A stretch of DNA of 64,000 nucleotides, from the NCBI GenBank assembly GCA_965224275.1, contig CBDCYR010000009.1, positions 248,001 through 312,000 of the forward strand, given 5' to 3'. Each line of letters begins with the position of its first letter. Position 1 is the first letter of the stretch. Shown here piece after piece: positions 49,895-60,930 of the stretch. The notes beneath the pieces were generated by a model. That model searched no databases and was not told the origin of the DNA. It saw nothing but the letters and a program-made list of their open reading frames with translations. This DNA comes from CAUZWH01 sp965224275. GTDB lineage: Bacteria > Pseudomonadota > Alphaproteobacteria > SHVV01. Both the position numbers and the translations under genes were made by a program.

Positions 49895-51778
49895 CTACGC
49901 CGCTAAACCCCGAGCCATTACACCGGTAAGACGCCGCGAAAAGCCGGCTGGGTCCGGTAGGGGTTCACCTTCCAAAATCAGTGCTTGTTCAAGCAGAAGT
50001 TCGGCCGCATCTGCGAGCGTATCGGCCGCCCCCTCGGTTGAGACAGCTTTCGCCAGAACCTTAATCAGTTCATGGCGCGGATTTATTTCCAGGATGCGCG
50101 CTGCGGTTTGATCGAGCTGCTGATGCTGTTTCAGCAATCGCGCCAGGTGCATATCGACATCGCCCTCGTCCGCAACCAGGCAGACGGGGCTCTCGGTAAG
50201 TCGTTCCGAGGCGCGAACGTCTTTCACGCGTTCATCGAGGTTGAGCTTCAAGAGCGCGATGAGGGCGTTGACTCCCTCTTCGGCGGCGGCTTCGGGCTGG
50301 TCGGTTTGGGCTGCGTCGGTTGCCTCGAATTTGTTCAGATCGATGGTTCCGCGGGTTGCCGAGATCAGCCGCTTGCCCTGATATTCGCCGATCGCGTTAA
50401 TCCAGAACTCATCGATCGGATCGGTCATCAACAACACTTCGAGCCCCTTGGCCGCGAAGCCCTCGATCTGCGGGCTGCGCCGCAGGCCATCGGCGTCTTC
50501 GCCGGAGATGTAGTAAATCTCATCCTGCCCCTCTTTCATCCGGCCGACATAATCCTGTAGCGACACCCACGCGTCGCTTGCGCCGGTTGACCGGAACCGG
50601 GCCAGTTCCAGAAGCGCTTCCCTTTGCTCGGTGTCTTCGTAGACGCCTTCCTTAAGGGGCGCGCCGAAATTGTCCCAGAAGGCGAGATACTCTTCGGGTG
50701 TTTTTTCCGCCTTCTTTGCAAGTTCCTTCAGCACCCGTTTGACCAGTGCCTTGCGGATCTTGAGCACGACCGGATTGTTTTGCAGCATCTCGCGGCTGAT
50801 GTTCAGCGAGAGATCTTCGCAATCAACAACGCCGCGCAGAAAACGCAGATAAGAGGGTACGAGCTCTTCGCAATCGTCGGTGATGAATACCCGTTTTACA
50901 TAAAGTTTGAGGCGGCCCTTGCGTTGTGGGTCGAACAGGTCGAGTGGCCGCGTTGAGGGAACGAACAACAGCAGGGTGTACTCGATCTTGCCCTCAGCCT
51001 TGGTGTGGAGCGTGAGCCAGGGATCGTCGAATACATGACCGACGTGGTGATAGAACTCTTTGTATTGCTCGTCGGTGATATCCTTCTTCGGTCTCGTCCA
51101 TAGCGCCGAAGCGGTATTGAGCGGCGTTGCGGCGTCCGCCGACTCGCTGGCGAGCGTAATTGGCAACGCAATATGATCGGAATAGGTTTTGACGATGTGA
51201 CGCAATCTGGCGTCTTCGAGAAACTCCTCCTCGCCCTTCTTCAGTTTCAACGACACCGTTGTGCCACGTCCTTCTTGGGTGCCCTCGGTGACCGTAAAGC
51301 TGCCCAGTCCGTCGGAGGTCCAAGTCCAGGCTTCGGCCTCGCCGGTCTTGCGGCTCTCAACCGTGACTTCTTTCGCTACGATGAACCCGGAGTAAAAGCC
51401 GACGCCGAACTGTCCGATCAGGCTGACGCCATCGGCCTTAGCCTCATCTTCCTCAAGATCCTGGACGAACTGTGTGGTTCCCGAACGCGCAATCGTTCCC
51501 AGATTTTCGATCAGTTCATCGCGGCTCATGCCGATCCCGTTGTCGATGACCTTGAGTGTTTTCGTCTTTTGATCGATTTCGATACGGATACGAAAGTCGG
51601 GATCGTCGGCGGTTAGCTCCGGCTTGGTCAGGGCCAGGTAGCGCAGCCGGTCGCAGGCGTCGGAGGCGTTGGAAATCAATTCGCGTAAGAAGATCTCCTT
51701 CTCGCTGTAGAGCGAGTTGGCGACGATATGCAGCAACTTGCTGACTTCGGCTTGGAAATCAAGCCTCTCTTCGGCCAT
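49895..51778 (-). CDS. htpG: Molecular chaperone HtpG (Hsp90)
   Basis: Cytoplasmic ATP-dependent chaperone dimer. The 627-residue protein has the N-terminal GHKL ATPase domain with YSEKEIFLRELISNASDACDRL, DNGIGMSRDELIENLGTIA and QFGVGFYSGFIVA. The middle domain contains RVFITDDCEELVPSYLRF and GVVDCEDLSLNISRE, and a C-terminal dimerisation domain follows. AGGAGC precedes the ATG. A heat-shock-type promoter candidate lies about 70 bp upstream. It converges with the DUF1223 gene across the solo palindrome. Confidence 0.98.
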   Translation of the reverse strand: MAEERLDFQAEVSKLLHIVANSLYSEKEIFLRELISNASDACDRLRYLALTKPELTADDPDFRIRIEIDQKTKTLKVIDNGIGMSRDELIENLGTIARSGTTQFVQDLEEDEAKADGVSLIGQFGVGFYSGFIVAKEVTVESRKTGEAEAWTWTSDGLGSFTVTEGTQEGRGTTVSLKLKKGEEEFLEDARLRHIVKTYSDHIALPITLASESADAATPLNTASALWTRPKKDITDEQYKEFYHHVGHVFDDPWLTLHTKAEGKIEYTLLLFVPSTRPLDLFDPQRKGRLKLYVKRVFITDDCEELVPSYLRFLRGVVDCEDLSLNISREMLQNNPVVLKIRKALVKRVLKELAKKAEKTPEEYLAFWDNFGAPLKEGVYEDTEQREALLELARFRSTGASDAWVSLQDYVGRMKEGQDEIYYISGEDADGLRRSPQIEGFAAKGLEVLLMTDPIDEFWINAIGEYQGKRLISATRGTIDLNKFEATDAAQTDQPEAAAEEGVNALIALLKLNLDERVKDVRASERLTESPVCLVADEGDVDMHLARLLKQHQQLDQTAARILEINPRHELIKVLAKAVSTEGAADTLADAAELLLEQALILEGEPLPDPAGFSRRLTGVMARGLAA

Positions 51779-51848
51779 CTCTGTAGCTCCTGTCAGGTCA
51801 ATGACGAAGGAAGAGAACGCGAAATAATAACGGCGCGCTCAAGCGCCG

Positions 51849-51877
51849 ATATGGATGGTTAGGCGGGCAACGTCAAG
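51849..51877 (-). promoter_or_regulatory. Candidate RpoH-type promoter of htpG
   Basis: On the minus strand CTTGAC (51877-51872) is followed, after 15 bp, by ATCCATAT (51856-51849), close to the sigma-32 pattern CTTGAA...CCCCATNT. It lies about 70 bases before htpG, a heat-shock gene. A GGCGC/GCGCC hairpin in the leader might add thermal control, but that is speculative. Confidence 0.45.
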
Positions 51878-52028
51878 TCAGGTGCTCTGGATCATCTGGA
51901 TTGCGCCGATTCCGCCGGTCGGTGTGGTTCTTGCGATGCCATAGGAAACGCGCTAGTTACCGCGCACAGCACTGGGCTGCGCGGGCATGGGGATTTTGGC
52001 GCCGCGCTTGAAAATTGCGGAGATCCAA

Positions 52029-53069
52029 ATGGCGCGAAATAAGATTGCCCTGATCGGCGGCGGAAATATCGGCGGTACCCTGGCCCACCTGGTTGGGCTT
52101 AAGGACCTCGGTGACGTTGTTATTTTCGACATCGTCAAAGGGTTGCCGCAGGGCAAGGCGCTCGATCTTGCGCAGTCGTCGCCGGTCGATGATTTCGACT
52201 CGCGGATGGTTGGTGCGCAGAGCTACAGCGCTATCCGCGGTGCCGATGTCGTGATCGTCACCGCAGGCGTGGCACGCAAACCGGGAATGAGCCGCGACGA
52301 TCTCGTTGGTATCAACACCAAAGTCATTATGTCGGTTGCCGAGGGCATCAAGAAATACTGCCCGGGCGCGTTCGTGATCTGCGTTACCAACCCGCTCGAT
52401 GCGATGGTATGGGCACTGCGCCAGGCTAGCGGTTTGCCGCCTAACAAAGTTGTCGGTATGGCTGGGGTTCTCGATTCGGCGCGGTTTCGCTACTTCCTCG
52501 CCGATGAGTTCAAGGTATCGATCGAAGACGTAACCGCGTCCGTCATGGGCGGGCACGGCGATACGATGGTGCCGCTGGTCCGCCATTCAACGGTCGCCGG
52601 AATCCCGCTCAACGATATGATCAAGATGGGCTGGACCACCCGCCAACGGCTCAACGACATCGTCCAGCGAACCCGCGACGGTGGTGCCGAGATCGTCGGT
52701 CTACTCAAGACGGGTTCAGCGTTTTACGCCCCCGCGAGTTCGGCAATTCAAATGGCTGAAGCCTATCTCAAAGACAAAAAGCGGGTCTTGCCGTGTGCCG
52801 CTTATCTCACCGGACAGTTCGGAGTGCGAGATCTTTATCTTGGCGTCCCTGTGGTAATCGGCGCCGGCGGCGTCGAACGGATTGTAGAAATTGAACTCAA
52901 TGCTGGCGAAAAGAAAATGCTGAAAAACTCAATCTCGGCGGTTCGCGAGCTGGTTAGCGTGGTCAAGAAGCTTGAGCCGAGCTTGGCCAAAAAAGGGTCA
53001 AAGGCGCTGGTCAGGAGTACCCGCCCGCGTCGCGGACGGACAACTGCGCGCCGCCGCGCGCGTCGCTGA
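52029..53069 (+). CDS. mdh: Malate dehydrogenase with basic C-terminal tail
   Basis: NAD-dependent malate dehydrogenase of the LDH-like type, the last TCA step. I use the ATG at 52029 (346 residues, MARNKIALIGGG), with GGAG six bases upstream. The NAD loop GGGNIGGTLAH, the substrate arginines around ARKPGMSRDD, and the catalytic histidine H176 in MGGHGDTMVP are in place. The family normally ends near VVKKL (about residue 315). Here 31 residues follow, with 12 arginines and 3 lysines, ending in RRRARR. It heads the TCA cluster mdh-sucCDAB-lpd. Confidence 0.96.
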   Translation: MARNKIALIGGGNIGGTLAHLVGLKDLGDVVIFDIVKGLPQGKALDLAQSSPVDDFDSRMVGAQSYSAIRGADVVIVTAGVARKPGMSRDDLVGINTKVIMSVAEGIKKYCPGAFVICVTNPLDAMVWALRQASGLPPNKVVGMAGVLDSARFRYFLADEFKVSIEDVTASVMGGHGDTMVPLVRHSTVAGIPLNDMIKMGWTTRQRLNDIVQRTRDGGAEIVGLLKTGSAFYAPASSAIQMAEAYLKDKKRVLPCAAYLTGQFGVRDLYLGVPVVIGAGGVERIVEIELNAGEKKMLKNSISAVRELVSVVKKLEPSLAKKGSKALVRSTRPRRGRTTARRRARR

Positions 53070-53112
53070 GCCACCCATCAAGGTATCGTGATTGTCGTCG
53101 GCGTGAGCATGG

Positions 53113-53141
53113 TTGCGACGGACATCCCGCGGTGTGATAAC
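53113..53141 (+). promoter_or_regulatory. Possible sucC promoter
   Basis: TTGCGA (53113-53118) and GATAAC (53136-53141) are separated by 17 bp in the 114-bp gap between mdh and sucC. The match is moderate; it could provide a second start for the suc genes in addition to readthrough from mdh. Confidence 0.4.
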
Positions 53142-53183
53142 GCGGTGAGGTAGAAAAATAACTGTGCGCCGGGACGAGGGTTC

Positions 53184-54352
<1,169 letters not shown>

Positions 54353-54353
<1 letters not shown>

Positions 54354-55225
54354 TGTCGGTTTTGGTCAACGCGCAAACCAAAGTTATCTGCCAGGGGTTT
54401 ACCGGTGCGCAAGGGACGTTTCATTCCGAGCAGGCGATCGCCTATGGCACCGATATGGTTGGGGGGGTAACGCCGGGTAAGGGTGGTTCGACGCATCTGG
54501 ATCTTCCGGTTTTCGACACGGTCGCGGAAGCGGTCTCAACGACCGGCGCGAATGCTTCGGTAATCTACGTGCCACCGCCTTTTGCCGCAGACGCGATCCT
54601 TGAGGCAATCGATGCTGAGATTCCACTGGCAATTTGCATTACCGAGGGAATTCCGGCGCTCGACATGGTGCGGGTCAAACGCGCGCTTATCGGGTCCAAG
54701 ACGCGGCTCGTCGGCCCCAACTGCCCCGGTGTGATCACGCCCGACGAATGCAAGATTGGCATCATGCCCGGACATATTCATATGCGCGGCAATGTCGGCA
54801 TCGTCTCGCGGTCCGGAACGCTCACTTATGAGGCTGTGGCGCAAACGACGGCGGCTGGCCTCGGTCAATCCACATGCATAGGCATCGGCGGCGATCCCGT
54901 CGCCGGCACCAATTTTATTGACTGTATTGAACTGTTTCTCGGCGATGACGAAACCGAAGCGATTATTATGATCGGCGAGATCGGTGGCTCCGCTGAAGAA
55001 GAAGCGGCAAGCGTGGTCAAAGAAAGCAAAATCAAAAAGCCCGTTGTCGGTTTCATTGCGGGTCAAACGGCACCGCCGGGGCGGCGCATGGGACATGCCG
55101 GGGCCATCATTGCTGGGGGTAAAGGCACCGCCGGTGAAAAAATGGACGCCATGAAATCGGCGGGTATTACGGTCGCCGACTCCCCAGCATCGATCGGAAC
55201 AACGTTGGCGACGGTGTACAAGTAG
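54353..55225 (+). CDS. sucD: Succinyl-CoA synthetase alpha subunit
   Basis: Alpha subunit, which binds CoA and carries the phosphohistidine. I start at the ATG at 54353, coupled to the sucC stop as TGATG with GGAGG upstream (290 residues). The N-terminal VICQGFTGAQGTFHSEQAI and VGGVTPGKGG bind CoA. GPNCPGVITPDECKIGIMPG is the central signature, and the phosphorylated histidine lies in GRRMGHAGAIIAGGKG. Confidence 0.98.
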
Positions 55226-55288
55226 AGCTCGAACGCAAGCGTTTCGATTTCAGACGAGAGGCGGCGCGGCGCGTGCGCCGATTGACGC

Positions 55289-58144
55289 ATGACCCAAGCG
55301 TCGGACGCGACTTCTTTTCTATCCCGCAGCAATAGCGTGTTCGTGGAGCAGCTATACGCGCGCTATCTAAAGAACCCCGCTTCGGTCGATCCGAGCTGGC
55401 AGGCCTATTTCGATGAGCTCGGCGATGACGTCGATGACGTTACCGCGGCCCTGCAAGGCGCGAGCTGGGCGCCCACACATACGGTTGCACCGACGCTAGA
55501 TCTGATTGACGGTGACGAAATGCCTGCCGCGGCTTCCGGCATCGACGCCGAGGCGGCGCGCAGCGCGACGCTCGATTCGGTTCGTGCCCTGATGTTGATC
55601 CGGGCCTATCGCGTACGTGGGCATCTGATGGCCGATCTCGATCCTCTTAAGATTGAGGGAGGCGACGCCCATCCGGAACTCGATCCCGCATCTTATGGTT
55701 TTACCGACGCCGATCTCGATCGGCCGATCTTTATCGATGGTGTGCTGGGGCTGAACTCGCCGACGATGCGGGAGATCGTTGATGTCGCGCGTCGCACCTA
55801 TTGCGGCACGATCGGCTATGAGTTCATGCACAATCAGGATGGGGACGAGAAGTCGTGGGTGCAGGTTCGGGTCGAGGGTGATGATTTCCGACAACGCTTC
55901 ACCAACGAGGGCAAGCGGCGCATTTTCAAACAGTTGATTGAAGCCGAGGAATTCGAGAAATTTCTCCAAACCAAATACACCGGTACCAAACGTTTCGGTG
56001 TCGAAGGTGCTGAATCCCTGATCCCCCTGCTTAATGCAGTGATTAAGCGTGCGGCCGAAGTGGGCGTCGAAGAAATTGTCCTGGGAATGCCACACCGTGG
56101 CCGGCTCAACGTCTTGGCCAATATCATGTTGAAGCCCTACCAGGCGATCTTTGCCGAATTTCAGGGCGGCGCGGCACATCCTCAGGACATCCAAGGGTCA
56201 GGCGACGTCAAATACCATCTCGGCACGTCCGTCGATCGTGACTTCGACGGCACGCATGTTCATCTCTCGCTAACCGCCAATCCCTCGCACCTGGAAGCGG
56301 TAAATCCGGTGGTCAACGGCAAGGTACGGGCCAAGCAAGCGCAACGCGGCGATGTCGAGCGCCGCAAGGTCATGTCGATTCTGATGCATGGCGATGCCGC
56401 GTTCGCGGGGCAGGGACTGGTAACCGAGACTCTTGGGCTTGCCGAGTTGCGCGGCTACCGGACCGGCGGCACGATCCACATCATCGTTAACAATCAGATC
56501 GGGTTCACGACGCGCCCTTCGGATTCGCGGTCCTCACCCTATCCGTCCGATGTCGCCAAGGGGGTTCAATCCCCGATTCTGCACGTTAATGGCGATGATC
56601 CCGAGGCGGTCGTGCATGTCGCGCGAATGGCAACTGAATATCGCCAGCAATTTGGTCGCGACGTCGTGGTCGACATGTTCTGTTACCGCCGCGCCGGCCA
56701 TAACGAGATCGACGAACCCGCATTTACCCAGCCCGCGATGTATCGCCGCATCGCTGAGCTGGCGACAACACGGCAGATCTATCAGAGCAGGCTTATTGAC
56801 GAAGGTACGCTGACGGCCGACGAGGCCCAGGCCTACCACGCGGAATGCGTGGGTCGGCTGGAAAGCCAATTCCAGACGGCATCGAACTACAAGCCCAACA
56901 AGGCGGATTGGTTTGAAGGACGCTGGGCAGGTCTCAGGTTGCCCGATGGCGGCGCCCGGCGCGGAAAAACCGAAGTATCCCTGAAGCGGCTTCGCGAAAT
57001 CGGCCGCAAGCTGGTCGATGTGCCGGGTGATCTTGCGATCCACCGGACCGTACAGAGAATGCTCGACGCCAAAGCGAAGACGATTGAGTCCGGCAAGGGC
57101 ATCGATTGGGCGACGGCCGAAGCACTGGCGTTTGGATCTCTGCTGCTCGAGGGGTACCCGGTTCGCCTGAGTGGCCAAGATTCGGGCCGCGGAACGTTCT
57201 CACAGCGCCACTCGGTGTGGAGCGATCAGAAGAATGATTCGCGTTATGCGCCGCTCAACAACCTGGCCGACAACCAGGCGCCCTATGAAGTCATCGACAG
57301 CATGCTTTCCGAGGCCGGCGTGCTGGGCTTTGAGTATGGCTACAGCCTGGCCGAACCCAACGCGCTGGTCCTTTGGGAAGCGCAGTTCGGCGATTTCGCC
57401 AACAGCGCACAGGTAATCGTCGATCAGTTCATCGCCTCGGGCGAAAGCAAGTGGCTGCGCATGTGCGGCCTGGTGATGCTGCTGCCGCACGGGTATGAGG
57501 GACAGGGACCCGAACACAGTTCGGCGCGCCTCGAGCGTTACTTGCAACTTTGCGCCGAAGACAACGTGCAGGTTGCCAATTGCACGACGCCGTCGAGCTA
57601 TTTCCACATTCTGCGACGTCAGTTGCACCGCGAGTTTCGCAAACCGCTGATCTTGATGACGCCAAAGTCGCTGTTGCGGCACAAGATGGCGGTTTCCGAA
57701 CTCGCCCATATGGGCCCGAAAACGAGCTTCCACCGAGTGTTATGGGACGACGGCAAGCTGCAACCCGACAAGTCCATCAAACGGGTCGTGCTGTGCAGCG
57801 GCAAGATTTACTACGACTTGTTTGAAGAGCGAGCCAAGCTGGGGATCGACGACGTCTGCTTCCTGCGCTTGGAGCAACTCTATCCATTCCCCACACAAGC
57901 GCTATGCGAGGAGCTATCTCGTTTCAAAAAGGCGGAAATCGTGTGGTGTCAGGAAGAGTCTCAGAACCAGGGCGCTTGGTTCTTCGTGGCGCCGCGCATT
58001 GAAGAGGTGCTTGACGAAATCAAAGCGACGCATCGCCGCCCACGTTATGTTGGGCGCCCCGAATCCGCTTCGCCAGCCAGCGGTTTGTTTAGCTCGCACA
58101 TGGCGGAGCAGCTGAAGGTGGTTCAGGAAGCGATAACCGGCTAA
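55289..58144 (+). CDS. sucA: 2-oxoglutarate dehydrogenase E1 component
   Basis: Thiamine-diphosphate-dependent E1 of the 2-oxoglutarate dehydrogenase complex, giving succinyl groups to SucB. The 951-residue protein has the short N-terminal docking region SVFVEQLYARYLKNPASVDPSW, and HRGRLNVLANI. The ThDP-binding part spans about 400-480, with YRRAGHNEIDEPAFTQP. The pyrimidine domain includes FSQRHSVWSDQ and PHGYEGQGPEHSSARLERYLQL. It follows sucD by 63 bp and sucB comes 18 bp later. The ATG at 55289 has only a weak ribosome site. Confidence 0.97.
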   Translation: MTQASDATSFLSRSNSVFVEQLYARYLKNPASVDPSWQAYFDELGDDVDDVTAALQGASWAPTHTVAPTLDLIDGDEMPAAASGIDAEAARSATLDSVRALMLIRAYRVRGHLMADLDPLKIEGGDAHPELDPASYGFTDADLDRPIFIDGVLGLNSPTMREIVDVARRTYCGTIGYEFMHNQDGDEKSWVQVRVEGDDFRQRFTNEGKRRIFKQLIEAEEFEKFLQTKYTGTKRFGVEGAESLIPLLNAVIKRAAEVGVEEIVLGMPHRGRLNVLANIMLKPYQAIFAEFQGGAAHPQDIQGSGDVKYHLGTSVDRDFDGTHVHLSLTANPSHLEAVNPVVNGKVRAKQAQRGDVERRKVMSILMHGDAAFAGQGLVTETLGLAELRGYRTGGTIHIIVNNQIGFTTRPSDSRSSPYPSDVAKGVQSPILHVNGDDPEAVVHVARMATEYRQQFGRDVVVDMFCYRRAGHNEIDEPAFTQPAMYRRIAELATTRQIYQSRLIDEGTLTADEAQAYHAECVGRLESQFQTASNYKPNKADWFEGRWAGLRLPDGGARRGKTEVSLKRLREIGRKLVDVPGDLAIHRTVQRMLDAKAKTIESGKGIDWATAEALAFGSLLLEGYPVRLSGQDSGRGTFSQRHSVWSDQKNDSRYAPLNNLADNQAPYEVIDSMLSEAGVLGFEYGYSLAEPNALVLWEAQFGDFANSAQVIVDQFIASGESKWLRMCGLVMLLPHGYEGQGPEHSSARLERYLQLCAEDNVQVANCTTPSSYFHILRRQLHREFRKPLILMTPKSLLRHKMAVSELAHMGPKTSFHRVLWDDGKLQPDKSIKRVVLCSGKIYYDLFEERAKLGIDDVCFLRLEQLYPFPTQALCEELSRFKKAEIVWCQEESQNQGAWFFVAPRIEEVLDEIKATHRRPRYVGRPESASPASGLFSSHMAEQLKVVQEAITG

Positions 58145-58162
58145 CGCAACCAGGAGGTTTCC

Positions 58163-59410
58163 ATGAAAATGGAAATTCGTGTTCCCACCCTCGGCGAATC
58201 GATGACCGAAGCAACCGTCGGTCAGTGGTTCAAGGCGGTCGGCGAGACCATCGCCCAGGACGAATCGTTGCTCGAACTCGAAACCGACAAGGTCACGGTT
58301 GAAGTGCCGGCGCCGGTAAGCGGTACGCTGACGGAGATGGTTGCCGAGACCGGCGCGACCGTCGAGATCGGTGCTCTGCTTGGCACTGTTGAGGAAGGCG
58401 AGTGTGCAATAGGCGGCGAGGCCAAACGCGACACGTCGGGTCCGCCTGCCGGGCCGGTCGCTGCATTGGAAAGCCCGGCACCGTCCGCGACTAAGCCAGC
58501 GGTCGAGCTGTCCTTATCACCAGCGGTGAAAAAATTAGTCGACGAGAACAGCCTCGATCCTGCGCAAATATCCGGGTCCGGCAAAGACGGGCGCATCCTC
58601 AAGGGTGATGTTGTTGCGCATCTGGAGAGTCGCGCCGCGGCACCACCGGTGCCGCCGGCATCCGCGGCGCCACCAACACCACCAGCGCCATCGGGGCCGC
58701 GACCACGCGCCGACCGCGAGGAGAGGGTGCGGATGACGCGTCTGCGGCAACGTATCGCCGAGCGTCTCAAAGAAGCGCAGAACTCGGCCGCCATTCTCAC
58801 CACCTATAACGAAGTTGATATGGGCCAGGTGATGGCCCTGCGAGCGGAGTATCGCGACGACTTTGAACGCAAACATGGCGTGCGCCTTGGCTTCATGTCG
58901 TTCTTCGTCAAGGCATGCGTCGCGGCTCTCAAGGAGATTCCAGCGGTCAATGGCGAAATCGACAGCGGCGATATCATCTATAAAAACTACTACGACATTG
59001 GCGTCGCGGTCGGAACGCCTCAGGGACTCGTGGTGCCAGTGGTGCGGGACGCAGATCAGTTGAGTTTTGCGGAATTGGAGAAAACGATTAACGGCCTCGG
59101 CGCTCGCGCTCGCGACGGTAAGCTCGCCCTCGACGAGTTGCAGGGCGGCACTTTTAGCCTGTCAAACGGCGGCGTTTACGGATCTCTGATGTCGTCGCCG
59201 ATCTTGAATCCGCCCCAGTCGGGCATTCTTGGCATGCACAAAATCCAAAAGCGTCCAATGGTGATTGGCGACGAGATCGCGGTGCGCTCGATGATGTATC
59301 TCGCCCTCAGCTATGACCACCGCATTATCGACGGACGCGAGGCTGTCACGTTCCTGGTGCGCGTCAAAGAATGCATCGAGGACCCACAGCGACTGCTGCT
59401 CGATCTATAG
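58163..59410 (+). CDS. sucB: 2-oxoglutarate dehydrogenase E2 (dihydrolipoyl succinyltransferase)
   Basis: E2 core of the complex. It has one lipoyl domain with the modified lysine K43 in LELETDKVTVEV, a Pro/Ala-rich linker, a peripheral-subunit-binding domain (VKKLVDENSLDPAQISGSG, about 117-150) and, after a second Pro-rich linker, the catalytic domain. The active-site histidine is H386 in YDHRIIDGRE. AGGAGG lies before the ATG. At 415 residues it is normal for a one-lipoyl SucB. Confidence 0.97.
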   Translation: MKMEIRVPTLGESMTEATVGQWFKAVGETIAQDESLLELETDKVTVEVPAPVSGTLTEMVAETGATVEIGALLGTVEEGECAIGGEAKRDTSGPPAGPVAALESPAPSATKPAVELSLSPAVKKLVDENSLDPAQISGSGKDGRILKGDVVAHLESRAAAPPVPPASAAPPTPPAPSGPRPRADREERVRMTRLRQRIAERLKEAQNSAAILTTYNEVDMGQVMALRAEYRDDFERKHGVRLGFMSFFVKACVAALKEIPAVNGEIDSGDIIYKNYYDIGVAVGTPQGLVVPVVRDADQLSFAELEKTINGLGARARDGKLALDELQGGTFSLSNGGVYGSLMSSPILNPPQSGILGMHKIQKRPMVIGDEIAVRSMMYLALSYDHRIIDGREAVTFLVRVKECIEDPQRLLLDL

Positions 59411-59441
59411 CCGCGATCGATGGGTTCACGACCGCAAGGCG

Positions 59442-60881
59442 ATGGAGGTCCCCGATTTGGCCAAAGACAAATTTGATTTGGAAAAATTCGATTTGGTGGT
59501 GATTGGTGGCGGACCCGGCGGTTACGTCGCGGCTATTCGCGCCGCCCAGCTGGGTATGAAAACGGCCTGCGTGGAAAGCCGGGGCGCCCTCGGTGGAACC
59601 TGTCTCAATGTCGGCTGCATTCCCTCTAAGGCGCTACTGCAGTCCTCCGAACTGTTCGACGAGGCTGCTCACGGCTTCGCCACCCACGGCATTAACGCCG
59701 GGTCGATCAAGCTTGATCTCACGGCGATGATGCAGCGTAAAGATGGCGTGGTTGACGATCTGACCAAGGGGATCGCGTTTCTCCTAAAGAAGAACAAAGT
59801 GGCCTACATCGCTGGTTTCGGGGAACTCAAGAGACCTGACTCCGTTGTCGTCAAGCTCTCCAAAGGTGGCACTCAAACGCTCAAGGCCGCGCGCATTCTT
59901 ATTGCAACGGGATCCGAGGTAACGCCGTTACCGGGGATCCAGATCGACGAGAAGCGCATCGTTTCTTCAACTGGCGGGCTCGAACTCAACAAAGTGCCGA
60001 AGCATTTGGTGGTGATCGGCGGCGGCTATATAGGGCTTGAATTGGGCTCGGTGTGGCACCGGCTCGGCTCGAAGGTCACCGTGGTTGAATTCCTCGATCG
60101 CATCACCCCCGGAATGGACGGTGAGCTTGGTCGCGAACTTCACAAGGTGTTGACCAAGCAGGGAATGGAATTCCAGCTATCGACGAAGGTGACGTCGGCC
60201 GTATCGAGCCGCAGTGGAGTCGATCTGAAACTCGAGCCGTCCGTCGGCGGCAAAGCACAGACGATGAAGGCCGATGTTGTGTTGGTGTCGGTTGGCCGTC
60301 GGCCCTTCACCGATGGACTTGGACTCGATGGTTTGGGCGTGAAGCGCGACAAACAGGGCCGCATCGAGGTCGATTCGACGTTCCAAACCAACGTTGCCGG
60401 AGTCTACGCAATCGGCGACGTTATCGATGGCCCCATGCTGGCGCATAAGGCTTCTGAGGATGGCATCGTCTGTGTCGAGATGATGGCCGGACAAGCCGGT
60501 CACATCGACTACAACTTGGTTCCAGGCGTGGTTTACACGTGGCCCGAAGCAGCCGCGGTGGGCCAAACCGAGGAGCAATTGAAACAGGCTGGAGTCGCTT
60601 ACAGCGTCGGCAAGTTTCCCTTCATGGCCAATAGCCGCGCTCGGGTTAACGGTTTCACCGACGGCTTCGTCAAGATCCTCGCCGACAAGACAACCGACCG
60701 TGTGCTCGGCGTTCACATCATTGGCCCTGATGCCGGGACAATGATTCATGAGGCTGTGGCGGTGATGGCGTTCGGCGGTGCCGCCGAAGACATCGCGCGG
60801 ACCTCGCACGCCCACCCCACCCTGGCCGAGGGGATGATGGAAGCGGCGCTTAGCGTCGCCGGTCGCGCGATGCATATCTAA
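59442..60881 (+). CDS. lpdA: Dihydrolipoyl dehydrogenase (E3)
   Basis: Flavoprotein that reoxidises the lipoyl groups of SucB with NAD. I start at the ATG at 59442 (480 residues); an open frame continues back into sucB without similarity. The FAD fold is VVIGGGPGGYVAAIRAAQ, and the redox disulfide is GGTCLNVGCIPSK (C54, C59). The NAD fold is VVIGGGYIGLELGSVW, and the catalytic histidine is in SHAHPTLAEG. It lies 31 bp after sucB, as the dedicated E3 of this complex. Confidence 0.97.
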   Translation: MEVPDLAKDKFDLEKFDLVVIGGGPGGYVAAIRAAQLGMKTACVESRGALGGTCLNVGCIPSKALLQSSELFDEAAHGFATHGINAGSIKLDLTAMMQRKDGVVDDLTKGIAFLLKKNKVAYIAGFGELKRPDSVVVKLSKGGTQTLKAARILIATGSEVTPLPGIQIDEKRIVSSTGGLELNKVPKHLVVIGGGYIGLELGSVWHRLGSKVTVVEFLDRITPGMDGELGRELHKVLTKQGMEFQLSTKVTSAVSSRSGVDLKLEPSVGGKAQTMKADVVLVSVGRRPFTDGLGLDGLGVKRDKQGRIEVDSTFQTNVAGVYAIGDVIDGPMLAHKASEDGIVCVEMMAGQAGHIDYNLVPGVVYTWPEAAAVGQTEEQLKQAGVAYSVGKFPFMANSRARVNGFTDGFVKILADKTTDRVLGVHIIGPDAGTMIHEAVAVMAFGGAAEDIARTSHAHPTLAEGMMEAALSVAGRAMHI

Positions 60882-60930
60882 TCCGAGGCGGCGGTGGCTT
60901 TGACCGCATCCAGCGCTTAGCACCCGGCCG

